64,000 bases of DNA from Cyclaneusma minus (lineage: Eukaryota > Ascomycota > Leotiomycetes > Marthamycetales > Marthamycetaceae), in contig JAKZHN010000017.1 in assembly GCA_037179335.1 (NCBI GenBank), positions 496,001 through 560,000 on the forward strand, given 5' to 3'. This document shows, piece after piece, positions 12,753 to 23,425 of the stretch. Both the position numbers and the translations under genes were made by a program. The notes under the pieces were generated by a model. It was not told the DNA's origin and did no database searches. It was given only the letters and a program-made list of their open reading frames with translations. Within the stretch, counting starts at the first letter, position 1, and each line of letters begins with the position of its first letter.

Positions 12753-15456
12753 TCATTTGGTCAAGCCGAGCTCCTTGTAGAAAGCTTCGGTGCTAGGAGG
12801 CCGTCCCAAGAAGTCCACCAGCGTCTTCATCTCATCCTGGCTGCCGCCCTTCTCCAACACCATATGGCGATATCGCCTTCCCTCCTTCGGATTCATCGGG
12901 TCCTGGGCGAAGACACTGTAAAACATATCGCACGAATAGACTTCGCTCGACAGATATCCGTAATATCCAGCATCGTATCCGCCAATCAAGTGACCGAAGG
13001 TCGCCTCGCCGTGGCCCCAAGTGCTAATAAGGTCAGTATTGCAATTACTGGTACAGTGGGAGGAAAAGAGTCTGAATACGGTCTACAGTCTCCGAATGAC
13101 TGCGAATACCCCAATTAACCAAGAATATTCCCAAATGATTGTGAATATCCCAAGTACCCAGGAATATTCCCAATAACTAGGAATATTCCAGGTGCTCTGG
13201 AATATCCCAAGTGATTTGGAACATTCCAAGCAATTGGGAGTGTTTCGAGTAATTGGGAGTATCGTCAATCACAAACCTCACCCGTATTCAGACTTTTTAC
13301 ATGGCACTGTAAAGGTGAATACTTGATCAGATTCAATAAACGACATACCTGGGTTTGCCGAACGCTTCGGGGCCCTTCAATCCACAAATCTGGGCTCGCA
13401 GGTCGTTGTACAGCTCAGACAACTTAATGTTCTTCGCGTCTTCATGACTCTTAGGTGTGTGAATGGTCATGTCGAAGATTCCGAAGTGCAGCTGGCGAAG
13501 GTTGAACAGTGCTGCGTTGAGATGTTTGGTCTTGAGAAGCTTCACGATCAGGTCCTCGGGCAACCTCTCTCCGGTCTCGTAATGCTTGCTCAGCGATTTC
13601 AAAACTGACGGCTCCCAACACCAGTTCTCCAGCATTTGGCTGGGTGCTTCGACGAAATCACGAACCACGGCTGTGCCGTGGAATCGTGAGTATTTGGTTC
13701 TTGCCACAAGATCGTGAATGCCGTGACCAAGCTCGTGGAACAGAGTGACAGCCTCCTCATGCTTCAATAGACTTGGCTTCTTCTGCGTGGGCTTGGAGAA
13801 GTTGCAGACAAGAGCGGTGGCAGGATATCTCTTGGTACCATTAGCCGTTAGAAAGCCAGGATTTAGACCAAAGTTGGCTGCATGACCGTATTTGCCAGGG
13901 CGAGGGTGGAGGTCGAGATAGAGATATCCCACGAAACCGTTGCCCTCACTCTCGCCATCCCACACGCTGAACAGCTTGACATCCTCGTGCCATGCGATGT
14001 CTTGACCCTTGCCGGATTCCGCGATTTTGTCGCGCTCCTCTCCTTCGACATTCACAAAAACTAGGCCGAAGAGCTCTTCGAAGATCCTCAGCATCCCCTC
14101 AATGGTTGACTTCAACGGGAAATATTCTGCCACGACTTGTTCGTCGAAAGCGTACTCCTGATCAGCCATCAGACGGTCGTAAAAGCGGTTGTCCCATAAG
14201 TAGTAGTTGCCGTCAAAGGTATCTGCAAGGCCTCGGGCCTGGAGATCTGCTTGCTTCAACATCTTCAGATGTTCGACTTCTTTCTGGCCGCCCGGTGTCA
14301 ATCGGGTCCTCAGATCACCTAAAAAGTCGAGGACCGTCTTGGGTGTCTTAGCCATCTTGTCTTCAATCTTGAAGGTGGCATGGTCGGGATAACCGAGTAG
14401 TCTTGCAGCTTCATCGCGCAGTACAATGGCCTCGGCGAATAAGTCCACGTTCTGGTTGCACTTGTTCTCGTTGTCGACGAAAATCTTTTGACGGACGCTG
14501 GCATCGAAGGCGAACTTGAGAGCGGGGAAAAGATCGGGATACTTGAAGGTCAAACGGAGCTTGCCCTCATTCTCGCCTTCTCCATTCTCCAGAGTATCGA
14601 TGACATCCTCCGGGACACCCTTCAACTGAGCAGGGGTGAACCAATTGCCTCCGTTCTCCTCGTTGAGGTTCTTCTGGAATTCAATAGTAATATCGCTCAA
14701 GCGCTGCTTAATCGCCTTGAAGCGGTCCCGCTTGGGTCCGGCCGGTATGCCGAGCCCATTTCTAATGTAGGTCTTGCGCTCCTTCTCGAGATACCTCTGT
14801 GATTCGGCATCCAGCTTCTCGCCCTTCTTGTATATGGCTTCGACAAGCTTGTATACGTCCTCGCGCATCGAAACCTCGTTGATGTAGAAGTCGTTCATAA
14901 GCTTCTCGGCATCGCTAGAGGCATTTCGTAGGCTCTGGTCGCTGGAGACGGACTGGAAGAATCCAATAACGTTGCACTTGCATTGGTAATCATTCTCATC
15001 CAACGCGATCGGGAGGAGGACGTTCTCGAAAGTAGCGGTCTCGGGGGTAACGTTTGCCACGATGTTGTCCAGAAGCTTCCTTGTCTTGTCACAAATAGCC
15101 TTCGCGTCTTCGACAAGAGAGCTGGGAGTAGCAACAAAGGTCGGCGGAGGATGGGGAGGCTTGCGGATGGCCGAGGGAGCCATTGTGACTGAAGAGTAGA
15201 TGGGTCTGATTGCTGGTACGGAGGTAATTGTCGGAGTCGTCTTCCAGGCCGGACGAACGAGAGAGGTGGTTGGGCGGAGGTGAGTGAAGATGGAGGCCAA
15301 CCTTGCTCCAACACGGAATTGAGAAGCCAGGATGGCAAGAGTAACGGCGAAGATAGCGACGAAAAGAGGGAACCGGAGGGAGTGGAAGTTCGCCAGTCTA
15401 TCTGGTCGGTTGTGCGAAGCGCGAGCGCCGTTTATATGTCGGTTCATAGTGGTCAC
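12753..15456 (-). CDS. PRD1: M3 zinc oligopeptidase (saccharolysin/Prd1-like)
   Basis: Exons 15456-13349 and 13023-12753, 792 aa. Thimet/saccharolysin family metallo-oligopeptidase that degrades small peptides. The active site HELGH is at residues 574-578 in TLFHELGHGIHDL, followed by the conserved FVEAPSQMLENW with the third Zn ligand Glu. The last exon carries GGYDAGYYGYLSSEVY, typical of the family C-terminus. Upstream of the usual cytosolic start (MAPSAIRKPP at nt 15183) the frame continues for 91 residues with a hydrophobic helix (FPLFVAIFAVTLAILASQF), so a membrane-anchored or organellar form is possible. The intron 13348-13024 (GTATGT...branch TACTGAC...TTAG, joining KP|STWGHGEATF) is 325 nt and contains a complete repeat element (13054-13309). 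Confidence 0.92.
13054..13309. mobile_element. MITE-like element with 19-bp array, inside M3 peptidase intron
   Basis: Terminal inverted repeats of about 28 bp: left CAGTGGGAGGAAAAGAGTCT... (13054-13081), right ending ...ATGGCACTG (13282-13309). Each is flanked by TA (13052-13053 and 13310-13311), the target duplication of Tc1/mariner/pogo elements. The inner ends of both repeats share AGTCTGAATACGG. Between them, about 13095-13270, are roughly nine units of about 19 bp, for example GAATATTCCCAATAACTAG, read mainly in the orientation with AAGTGATTGG spacers. No coding capacity. It occupies most of the 325-nt intron. Confidence 0.75.
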
Positions 15457-15975
15457 GGTCGCGATGAGTGGGGTCGGAGCTTCAATGCAGCCTGGGCCAG
15501 GGGCAAGGGAGCTTCACATCCAGTACTACATAGTCACAATTTTGAGTTTCCGCATTGTCTTGTATTATTAGGTACCTTAGGTACTCTATCCACTAGCTTA
15601 GGAGCAATTCCAAGTTCAAGTTACCAGCAATTATATTTATCCAGCCAATTGGAAATATTCCCAAGCACTTCGAATATTCCCAGGCATTTCGAATAATCCA
15701 GGGCACTTCGAATATGATTACTTGGAATATTCTTAGTCGCTGGGGATATTCTCGATTATCAGGGATAATCAGATCCCCAATTCTTCGACATAAACATCTA
15801 TGTGGTGGTGTTCGGGGATATGATGTGGGGTAAAACGAGAGAAGGCTGAACCAAGATTCGAGAGATCTGGGAATATGTACAGACAAACATACAGCTCGGT
15901 GTTGCACAAAGTCCAGCTCTCCAACTGCCTCCTACTCCCAGTTCCCGACTTACAATCATCCTCAGCTGCGCAACC
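15457..15975. promoter_or_regulatory. divergent promoter region, M3 peptidase / STEEP1-like
   Basis: About 520 bp between two divergent genes. It carries a short GGTACCTTAGGTAC palindrome (about 15571-15584) and the 19-bp repeat array described separately. Both promoters must lie here; no clear TATA box. Confidence 0.5.
15643..15785. repeat. 19-bp AATATT tandem array in divergent promoter
   Basis: About six degenerate units, forward orientation: GAAATATTCCCAAGCACTTC, GAATATTCCCAGGCATTTC, GAATAATCCAGGGCACTTC and others. Same family as the arrays at 13.1, 45.9, 52.1 and 60.1 kb. I could not identify terminal inverted repeats here. Confidence 0.7.
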
Positions 15976-16503
15976 ATGTCTCGTCCGGCAGTCCACACCT
16001 ACCACTGCCTCTGCTCATCTCTGCTCTTCGCGACCACCCACTCCCTCAACAGCCTTCCCCGAAGATCAGGATCCGCCCTTGACAAAGCCGTCATCCTCCC
16101 GCTGCCCCCACCGCCAGCTGTCGAGTCCACGCCAGAGAATGAAGATGGCGCCAACGAACAGCCACAGTCGTGCAGCTTACCGCCGCTGGGATACACCGTC
16201 TTGCTAGGCATGACACTTGACCGCAAACCAACAGTCGTGCGGAGACAGGATGGCTTTGAGAAGCGCTACATGTGGCGATGCGGTCGCTGCAGGCTGGTTG
16301 TGGGCTACAAGCTGGATCAGGAACATTTTGCAAATCAAGAGGATGGGCTACTGCCGGCCACAGAGGAACCGCGAGGCACTGTTGCTTTTATTCTTCCCAA
16401 TGGCGTCCTCAGCACAGAAGCTATGGCTGCCGGAAGAAAGATTGCAGAAGGAGAGGTGGATTTGGCTTCTGGAGATACCGCCGTCGCTGCTTGGGAATCG
16501 TGA
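15976..16503 (+). CDS. STEEP1/UPF0428 (CXorf56) family protein
   Basis: Single exon, 175 aa. The N-terminus VHTYHCLCSSLLFAT matches the family's conserved YYCLCG-type motif, and the centre has EKRYMWRCGRCRLVVGY, the second conserved CxxC segment (probable metal-binding Cys). Family members are about 150-220 aa. Human STEEP1 promotes ER exit of STING, but fungi lack STING, so the ancestral role is unknown; many homologues co-purify with spliceosomes (family knowledge, moderate certainty). The Pro/Glu-rich insert between the two Cys motifs is not conserved. Divergent from the M3 peptidase gene. Confidence 0.75.
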   Translation: MSRPAVHTYHCLCSSLLFATTHSLNSLPRRSGSALDKAVILPLPPPPAVESTPENEDGANEQPQSCSLPPLGYTVLLGMTLDRKPTVVRRQDGFEKRYMWRCGRCRLVVGYKLDQEHFANQEDGLLPATEEPRGTVAFILPNGVLSTEAMAAGRKIAEGEVDLASGDTAVAAWES

Positions 16504-16736
16504 ATACTATCGCATTCTTTCATAGCAGGCCAACATGGAAGTGTGGAGGAACTGGACTTGATTGAACTTCTGAGATGCTAAAAAAGCAGTCCGCGAACTT
16601 CTCATATCCAGGCCTAGAAAAGGGGGCCCATTCATTTCAACGCCGCGCCATGCCAGCCTCTGCCTCCTATCCATTCCGAAATTGTACAAAAGGTGATATC
16701 TGCGAAACGCCAGTAATAACGGTATCATCGATCATT

Positions 16737-17315
16737 CTAGTTGTTGAGGATGGTTCGCACAAGCTCTGTAATAGACATATCGTGTTAGTCGCTGCTATGT
16801 CAGAATCAAGTCACATCTGGAATCCCCCTTACCGGTGTAGTTGATTTCCCCTGAACTGGTATCGACAGCCTTCAGCAGCTCGTCAACCTCATCATCCGTC
16901 ATCTTCTCTCCCAGATTGGTCAGGATGTATCTGAGCTGGCCGACACCAATAAAGCCAGTCATGTCCTTGTCAAAGACCTGGAAACCTCGGCAGTACTCTT
17001 CAGGTTCGCCGGGCTCACGGAAGCCGCCAGGTCGGTTGAGGCATTTCTGGAAAGTTTCGAAATCGACTAAATGCAAACATGGCAAGTCAGCTCAGTACGT
17101 AATCATCAAACACCCAACACACTGATCTTACATTCGTCAGCCATGCCCTGCTCGAGCTCATGGATCTCAGCAAGAGTGGGGTTCTGGCCACAGGCGCGCA
17201 ACAGATCGCCGAGCTGGTTCCTGGGGACGCGGTGGGTGCCGCGCTTGTCGAACAGCTGGAAAGCTTCTTTGTAGTTGGTAGAGGCCTGTTGATCGTATTG
17301 CGTGTTAGAAGGCAT
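16737..17315 (-). CDS. CDC4: Myosin essential light chain, EF-hand (Cdc4/Mlc1-like)
   Basis: Exons 17315-17132, 17066-16833 and 16765-16737, 148 aa, the family's usual length. Starts MPSNTQYDQQASTNYKEAFQ; degenerate EF-hands at FQLFDKRGTHRVPRNQLGDL and FQVFDKDMTGFIGVGQLRYI, then LGEKMTDDEVDELLKAVDT and C-terminus ELVRTILNN. Introns are 65 and 67 nt with joins DE|FDFETF and NYT|ELVRT; the last coding exon is only 29 nt. The protein binds IQ motifs of type II and V myosins and is needed for the cytokinetic ring and hyphal polarity (family knowledge). The symbol refers to fission yeast cdc4, not the budding yeast F-box gene. Confidence 0.93.
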
Positions 17316-18201
17316 GGCTACAGCGATGTTTGTGTTTGTGAAAGCGAAGTAGCAGTGTTTGCGGGGGGGTTGCGGAGTGCGGCAGGAAGTATTAGAGGTG
17401 ATTGATGTATGGAACCAAGAAGTGCGCGGAGAAGTGTAAAGGACGAGAGGACGGGCGAGCGAGATGGAGATCAGACACTGGTGGAGCTCTGAGTTTGCTA
17501 TGACAGTGCTCTGTCGCTGCCCCGTCTTCTTTGTTGACTTCCGGCGCCGGGGCAGCTTCAACCGCTGGTTGGCTGGCAGCCGTCGGAAGCAGCCATTGCG
17601 AAGTTGTGGCAGGAATGCCGAGGAGGGGGTGCCGGCCAATCGCAGGCCCAAAAGGGGGAATTCGCACCACTCACCATTGTAACTGTGTTTTCGCGGGAAT
17701 GCTTGGGTGGCGGAGTGACAACGGATTTTGGTGGCAGGAGAGTGGCAGCAGACGCGGAAGATGAAGAAGCGCAATCGATGTGAATAACGTCAAGAAAGGG
17801 CACGACGTCGTGTCTTCAGCCCAGGCCGTGCCGGCTGTCTCGTCCAAAATAAAGGCGGGCCGCTTGATGTTTAGTGCGAGCGGGTCCCAGTGCCATGGCA
17901 ACGTGCGCCGACCGAGCTGGACCTTGCTCTACGGCTGCATCAACCGCAGCTGGACATCAATGCGCTATCCTCTTCATCCGAAGCAAGTGGCCCATACATA
18001 TAACTGATGGTTTGTAAAAGGTGAGAGCGCAGTTGTCTCCATTCCGTTCTGCTTGTGCTTATCATTATTCATAAAAAAATGCCTAATCCTACACTGGGTC
18101 CCGTCTTCCCCAGAATCTGCTAATATCCATAATTCCATGTCGCCGCTCACCTGGCCACATAGAAAAGGGATTGGTCATTGGCCTAAGCCAGCAACATTGA
18201 C
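17316..18201. other. intergenic, light-chain promoter / methyltransferase 3' flank
   Basis: About 890 bp. A reverse frame continues upstream of the light-chain ATG but its residues are not conserved-looking and represent the leader. No other gene or repeat seen. Confidence 0.45.
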
Positions 18202-19205
18202 CTATTTGCGTCTGGCAAGAAGAATGGTGCTTCCCCATTCACACTCGACTTCAAAGTCCCTCCACTCCTCCCCTGTCTGCCTCCATTCCGGCTCCGCTTC
18301 CAGCATCTCACCAAACATCCTATCCACCACATCACCGGACCCACCCTCGGCCTTCGATTTCGTGTCCGGATGAGCCTGCTGCCAGCCATGGTAAGCACTG
18401 AATGTCCTAGCATAGCCCTCCATCTCCCCCAGCTTCAAGTTCTTATGCATCAAGAGCTCTCCCGTTCCGCTGTTCGGTCCATTCGTGCCAGGCTCATACT
18501 CGATCCTCTTCACATCTTCCCAGTCCGATCCGGGCGGTACGACATCTTTGTACTTGTCGCGCAGAATCTGTCTTCCTGGCTGTTCCCAGTACATGCCCAT
18601 GAGTTCTTCTCCAGGACCGTAGGCGTAATGGTCCAAGATCTTGGAAGCTTTCGGGTAATCCACAAAGATGTTGTCTTTGTATCCCCAGAAAGCCAGCGTA
18701 CCTCCTTTCCGAAGCTTGCTTTTCAGCTGAGGCCAGGCCTTGGAGTAGTCGAACCAGTGCGCGGCCTGGACTGTTTAGCTTGGTCCCAATGAATTTAGAT
18801 CTGTGAAGACTGAGGCGGCAGTACCTGACCAGCCACAACCATATCCAAGCTTTCATCTTGGACCCAGCTCAGATCCTCGGCGTTGGCTACACGGAACTCG
18901 ACATTTTCCTGCTTGGTAGACGATTTCGCCTGTTCCACCATTCCAGGTGAAGGGTCGGTTCCGATGACTCGAGTGAACGAAGACGCCAGTTCACGCGAGA
19001 TGAGGCCGTGGCCCGCGCCAAGATCGAGACATAGGTTCTTGGGTCCATTGTGGTAGTTGAGGACTGTGCGGAATACGGTGGGAGGATAGCTGGGGCGAAA
19101 GGCGGCGTATGAAGCGGCAGAGAAGGTCGACTTTCTAAGAAGAGGATGCTGTTAGTGAAATCAAGATGAAGATGCTTGGGTGAATGCTGACGCGAATGTT
19201 GCCAT
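18202..19205 (-). CDS. Class I SAM-dependent methyltransferase (Tmt1-like)
   Basis: Exons 19205-19192, 19134-18825 and 18765-18202, 295 aa. The first coding exon is only 14 nt (ATG GCA ACA TTC GC), followed by intron 19191-19135 (GTCAGC, branch CACTAAC, TTAG) to give MATFAKSTFSAASYAAFRPS. SAM-binding motif I is LCLDLGAGHGLISREL; motif II region VIGTDPSPGMVEQAK; then VEFRVANAEDLSW and a YKDNIF segment. The second intron (59 nt) joins VVAGQ|AAHWFD. The FSAASYAAFRPSYP start and AHWFD are typical of the trans-aconitate methyltransferase-like group (Tmt1/Crg1 relatives). Substrate unknown. Confidence 0.85.
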
Positions 19206-19523
19206 ACTGAGTGTTGGAGTCGTTTTCTTCAAAGGATCTATGTATCTTGTTTTGGAAAGGGCGTCGTGCTCCAATGATGAAATGTTTCCGAGACCGGCAC
19301 TTGAAGATCTGGAGGACCGAGGCCAAGAACCCCGCCATCCACGCCGATCCATAGTAGGTACCTCATAGCTGAAAGCTATGTTGGACCTTGACGTTCTACA
19401 AAACACTTCATCGGCATCACCACCAAATCATCTGTACATAAAATTCTCGCTGAATACTATTGACGCAGTAGACTAAAAGCAGGCCCAGGACAAGACCCTC
19501 TCAACCCCTCCACCATTCCAACA
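19206..19523. promoter_or_regulatory. divergent promoter, methyltransferase / CoA-binding gene
   Basis: 318 bp between divergent starts at 19205 (-) and 19524 (+). Includes GTAGGTACCTC near 19353. No TATA box stands out. Confidence 0.45.
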
Positions 19524-20077
19524 ATGACAAGCGAAGCTGCCGTCCGGACGTTCTTCTCGTCCCCTCACTTCGCCGTCGTTGGCGCTTCATCCGACCCCTC
19601 CAAATTCGGTCATAAAAGTCAGTATTATGTCTCCTTTGAATCTGCCAGTTATCGTCTTCTCCAGCATGTGACTGACACATCGCAGTATTCACATGGTACA
19701 CTCACCGCTCCCTATCCGTAACACCCATCAACCCCAACGCCCCCACCATCCAAGCCCTCCCACCACGGAGCCGCACTCTCGAAACCTATCCCACACTGCC
19801 CAATCTCGCCGCCCTTCCTAATCCAACCGAAACCTCCGTATCCATCATCACGCCACCGCACGTTACGAAAAAAGTGCTCGAAGAAGCGAAGAAATTGGGC
19901 ATTCCGGCTGTGTGGCTGCAACCCGGAACTTTCGATGATGAGATATTGAGCTTTGCGCTTAAGGAATTTAAGGGCGGTGTCGGTGGAAGAGGCGGGATGG
20001 GCGGAGAGGGCTGGTGTGTGCTTGTGGATGGGGATATGGGACTTGCGGCGGCGGGAAGGCAGGGTGAGAAGTTGTGA
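19524..20077 (+). CDS. CoA-binding-domain protein (YccU-like)
   Basis: Exons 19524-19617 and 19686-20077, 161 aa. Rossmann-type CoA-binding domain: FAVVGASSDPSKFGHKIFTW holds the N-terminal glycine-containing loop, followed by PINPNAPTIQ, SVSIITPPHVT and GIPAVWLQPG, all typical of the YccU/CoA_binding_2 family. The 68-nt intron (GTCAGT...CGCAG) lies between GHK and IFTW. Function in fungi is unknown; relatives bind CoA or nucleotides. A Gly-rich loop near the C-terminus (GGVGGRGGMGGEG) is unusual for the family. Confidence 0.85.
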
Positions 20078-20692
20078 GTGTTTGGATACAACGGGACACA
20101 TGTCGTGAGCTGTTTGCGATTGGGTCGGAGTGGTGTGTAGTCCTGCTCATTGGTGATTTGAAAATGCAGGGGAGCTCAGATCAGTTGTAATCCACTCATC
20201 ATAGCGATTGTAGACAGAAGACACGTAGAATAGATCTTTGGCATGAAAGACTGACTGAGATTCTTTCCGGGGACCATATTTGGCTCTTTCCTGTGACATC
20301 TTCCGAGTGAAAAGCTGGTACAAGGCGTTGTCGAAGTCCAACCAAAGTCCTCCTAAAAACCCCTCGGTCGACTTACATTTCCAAGTCTTGTAGTCTAGCC
20401 CCTATTCCCAGGCGGATTGCTATTGGAAACCATCCGAAGACTGCGTCCATAGGTAACAGTCTTGTATACCAAACACTCCAGAGAAGAGATGAATCACTTT
20501 GTATGTGAAAACAAGTATCTTGCCAGATACTGAAATGTCCATCAAACGAGAGAAACAACCCAGAATCCCCTGACCTACTCGTATAGATTACGAGATACGC
20601 GATAACGACGCTCGGGCCACCTTCAATCAGATATACCCGAGCTCAAGCTCTCTCGACGACCTTCATACCGTTCACTCCACAACTTACGAACA
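20078..20692. other. intergenic, CoA-binding / SEH1
   Basis: About 615 bp between tandem + strand genes. No reading frame with recognisable features, no repeat. Should contain the SEH1 promoter. Confidence 0.45.
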
Positions 20693-21955
20693 ATGGAGGC
20701 TCCGGGGGAGCAGGAGGCTTTCGGTCTCATTCCCAGCAAAGCTACCGAGCTCATTGAGTTTACAGCCTTCAATTTCTACGGAGACCGTATGGCACAAGGT
20801 ACTGCGAACGGCAAGATCATCATCCTCGACCGTACGCGCGACGGCACCTGGGTGCAAAATGATTCATGGGGAGCCCACAGTTCCGAGGTGTCGGAGGCAA
20901 GAATCTCTCCAGGGCGCGAGTCTGTCTTTGAATGGGCATTGAACTGACAAAAGTAGGTCCACTGGTTCCCACCCGCCATTAATCCCGGCCTCATCTGCTC
21001 CATTTCTATGGACGGACGCTTCAAGATCTGGGCCGAGGACAAGACCGCTCCTCTGAATAGCGGCAGGCGCTGGAATGGCGGTTCCAATCGTCCAGTGTAT
21101 GAGCTCCGCGCTCCGAAAAACCATCCTTGGTACTCTTGTTCGATCAAGTGGCAGCAAGATAGCATGCGTCTCTTCGTCGCCCTTCTAAGTCGAAACGGCG
21201 AGTTGTGGGTATACGAAAGTGACAACACCGAGCACATGACGAACTGGTTTGAAGTCGACCGATTGGGCGCTGCGGAGAAGCCGGAAAGGGGCGCTGAGTG
21301 CCACTACAAAGTGAGGTTCGAAAACGATCTTGCGCCGTGCTATGCGGCGATTCGCGAGGGGATGCCCGAGGATACTCTGGGAGTGATAGTTGGAGGACTG
21401 AAGACGGCGAGGATCTTCAGGACAAAGAAAGTGAGGCATGAAGTTAGCCTGGGACAATCTTCGGACAAGGAGTTCTATGTTGCTGCAGAGCTTCCGCACC
21501 CAGCACTGGTGACAGACGTGGCTTGGTCGAAAGGGGGGTATCGGGGATTCGATGTTGTAGCCACGGGGTGTAAGGACGGATTTGTGAGGGTTTATCAGAT
21601 CGACTATCCCACGGACGATGGACACTCGCCTGATACCGATGATTATCAGGGTGTCCCTGAACCGGTTGTCACGCCTGCTTCGAGGAATACCGAACGCTCG
21701 GGCATCAGTGCCGGCCTGGCTGGCGCGAGGTCATCGCGTACCCAGGGTACCGTGGGACCCGGACACATCAAGCATGATGTCAAAAAGGTTGGGGAATTTG
21801 GCGATCATCGATATGGTGTGTGGAAGGTGGAGTTTGACTATGATGGTCAGCTGCTAACGTCCACGGATGATGATGGGAAGGTGATGTTCTGGAGGAGAGA
21901 GCCCAGTGGGACATGGTACAAACAAGGACAGATGGAGATGAACATGTCACCATAG
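20693..21955 (+). CDS. SEH1: Seh1-like WD40 nucleoporin / SEACAT subunit
   Basis: Exons 20693-20896 and 20957-21955, 400 aa. WD40 beta-propeller of the Sec13/Seh1 class: ELIEFTAFNFYGDRMAQGTA, SVSEVHWFPPAINPGLICSI, GRFKIWAED, HPWYSCSIKWQQD, ALVTDVAWSKGG, VATGCKDGFVRVYQ and WKVEFDYDGQLLTSTDDDGK with the final VMFWRR. Seh1 works in the Nup84 nuclear pore complex and in the SEA/GATOR2 complex at the vacuole (family knowledge). The 60-nt intron appears to use a GC donor: SEVSE|GCAAGA, branch AACTGAC, acceptor AGTAG, which restores the expected HxxxVxxVxW spacing. A GT donor six bases upstream (GTGTCG) would also keep the frame but deletes two residues. Confidence 0.88.
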
Positions 21956-22453
21956 TTGGTGCTTGATATCCTTGTCCTGTCTTGTGAGTTCCTCGGACAG
22001 TATGGGCATGCTTCCGTGCTTTCATGAGCTTCTTGTTGGGTTCAGATGTCTGGGCCGCACATGCACCTATGGAAGGTATCCGGTAGCACCACCGAGTTCA
22101 ATTCGTTTGCCACCATGGGAAATAGAGTGCAATCGATATCTCAGTTGCTTTCAGCTACTTGGAGGACCAATCCGTGGGCGCTGCTGTTTATTCCTAAGTT
22201 GCAGTTCGGCTAGGGATTTACAAGTGGACTCGGTACGAGAACGATCTTGAAACGAGCTCCCTCCTTTCCTCTCGGAATTTTCACCACGACGCGTCCGCAT
22301 CTTCCGCCTCAGGGTAGACGCCCCCTCTCTCTTCGGCACCCTCTACTCCACACCCTCTCTTCCACACCCCCTCCTCCGCACTGGTTTTGCGATATCTGCC
22401 CTATACCAACTTTCTGACTACGAGGCGTCCCGCACTTCCATCTCTCATCTCTC
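21956..22453. other. intergenic, SEH1 / unknown gene
   Basis: About 500 bp, with a pyrimidine-rich stretch (22255-22370) upstream of the next ATG, typical of a fungal promoter or 5' UTR. No other feature seen. Confidence 0.45.
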
Positions 22454-23425
22454 ATGATGGCTGCTCCACAGCAGAACAGTGGTTCTGACCCCGTTGGAAC
22501 GCAGACAAGACTTTTACAAGATGTTGCAATTACCCCTGCCAACCAGCTGGACATCGCTGGAGTTGGCAAGGTCCCTGGAGTGCCCATTGCCTGGATCCAA
22601 AGTAGCAATATTAGGCTCATCAATCGAGACGACTCGCTCGAAACCTCGCGATGGCAGCTACGTCTCGTTCCTGGCATCCACCTGTCCGATACCGAAGCCG
22701 AACTACGCCTTTACATCGACGTCTACGCTGGAGCCGTCCCGATGCGCGTTACTCAAGTGAATTTTGGCATCGATCCTAAGCATCTCGTGTCGGTAGTTTC
22801 CGACTGGGACGGTGCCAGAGTAGTTGTGAAGAGGCACGACTCCGACCTATTCATTGTCTTCCGGACCGAGGCGTGCACGCTGGCCTTTATTCGCCTACTG
22901 AAGCAACTAGTGCCTGATAAACCATATTACATAGACACCAAGTATGCATAAACCACCTGAGTGTTCGATTGGATTGTCGCTAACATCTCCTCTTATAGCG
23001 AACTAATCGACAAAGATTTCAAGGAAGCCGAAGCAGCAACCGTCGTCAAGGTCTATGAGCCGAGGGATGCGTTCAAACAGGATGCCAAGGCAGAAACCGT
23101 CGTCAAGGTCTATGAACCGAGGGATGCGTTCGAACAGGAAGCCATCAATTCTACTCCATCGCAAACAACATCCTTGCCGTGGCGCCGTCATACTACCCCA
23201 TCGGCTGTAGTCCCACCTCCTGTCCGAGCTTCGCCCTCATTTGCTCCATCTTCCAGATCCTCCAAAAGGTTCGAGTGGCCCCAGCTTGCACGTGCTTCTC
23301 CACCTGGTTCGACAGCGGCTAGATCTCCGGGAGTGCTGGCTGGTACCGATAAGAAGAACCAGAAACAGCCTGCAAGGGAGACAGTAGGGGGCATGGGCAA
23401 GTTCGCGTACGTCCGCAAGAAGTGA
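22454..23425 (+). CDS. Uncharacterised protein with internal duplication
   Basis: Exons 22454-22941 and 22999-23425, 304 aa; the 57-nt intron (GTATGC, branch CGCTAAC, TATAG) joins YIDTN|ELIDKDF. The first ATG of an ATGATG pair is used. The N-terminal 160 residues are a folded-looking beta-rich region (SRWQLRLVPGIHLSD, YAGAVPMRVTQVNFGID). A 24-residue unit is then tandemly duplicated: (A/E)TVVKVYEPRDAF(K/E)Q appears twice at about 23037-23136. The C-terminus is Pro/Ser-rich and basic (ETVGGMGKFAYVRKK). No family recognised. Fungal-specific and perhaps disordered at the C-terminus. Confidence 0.65.

Noticed and set aside
13083..13268. 61-codon reverse frame reading NxxWEYSWxLGIF-type repeats
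   Set aside because: It is the translation of the 19-bp array in an intron; period 19 is not a multiple of three, and no start context or homologue supports it.
13095..13270. Array considered as a CRISPR array
   Set aside because: Unit is too short, spacers are part of the repeat, and this is a eukaryotic genome with no cas genes.
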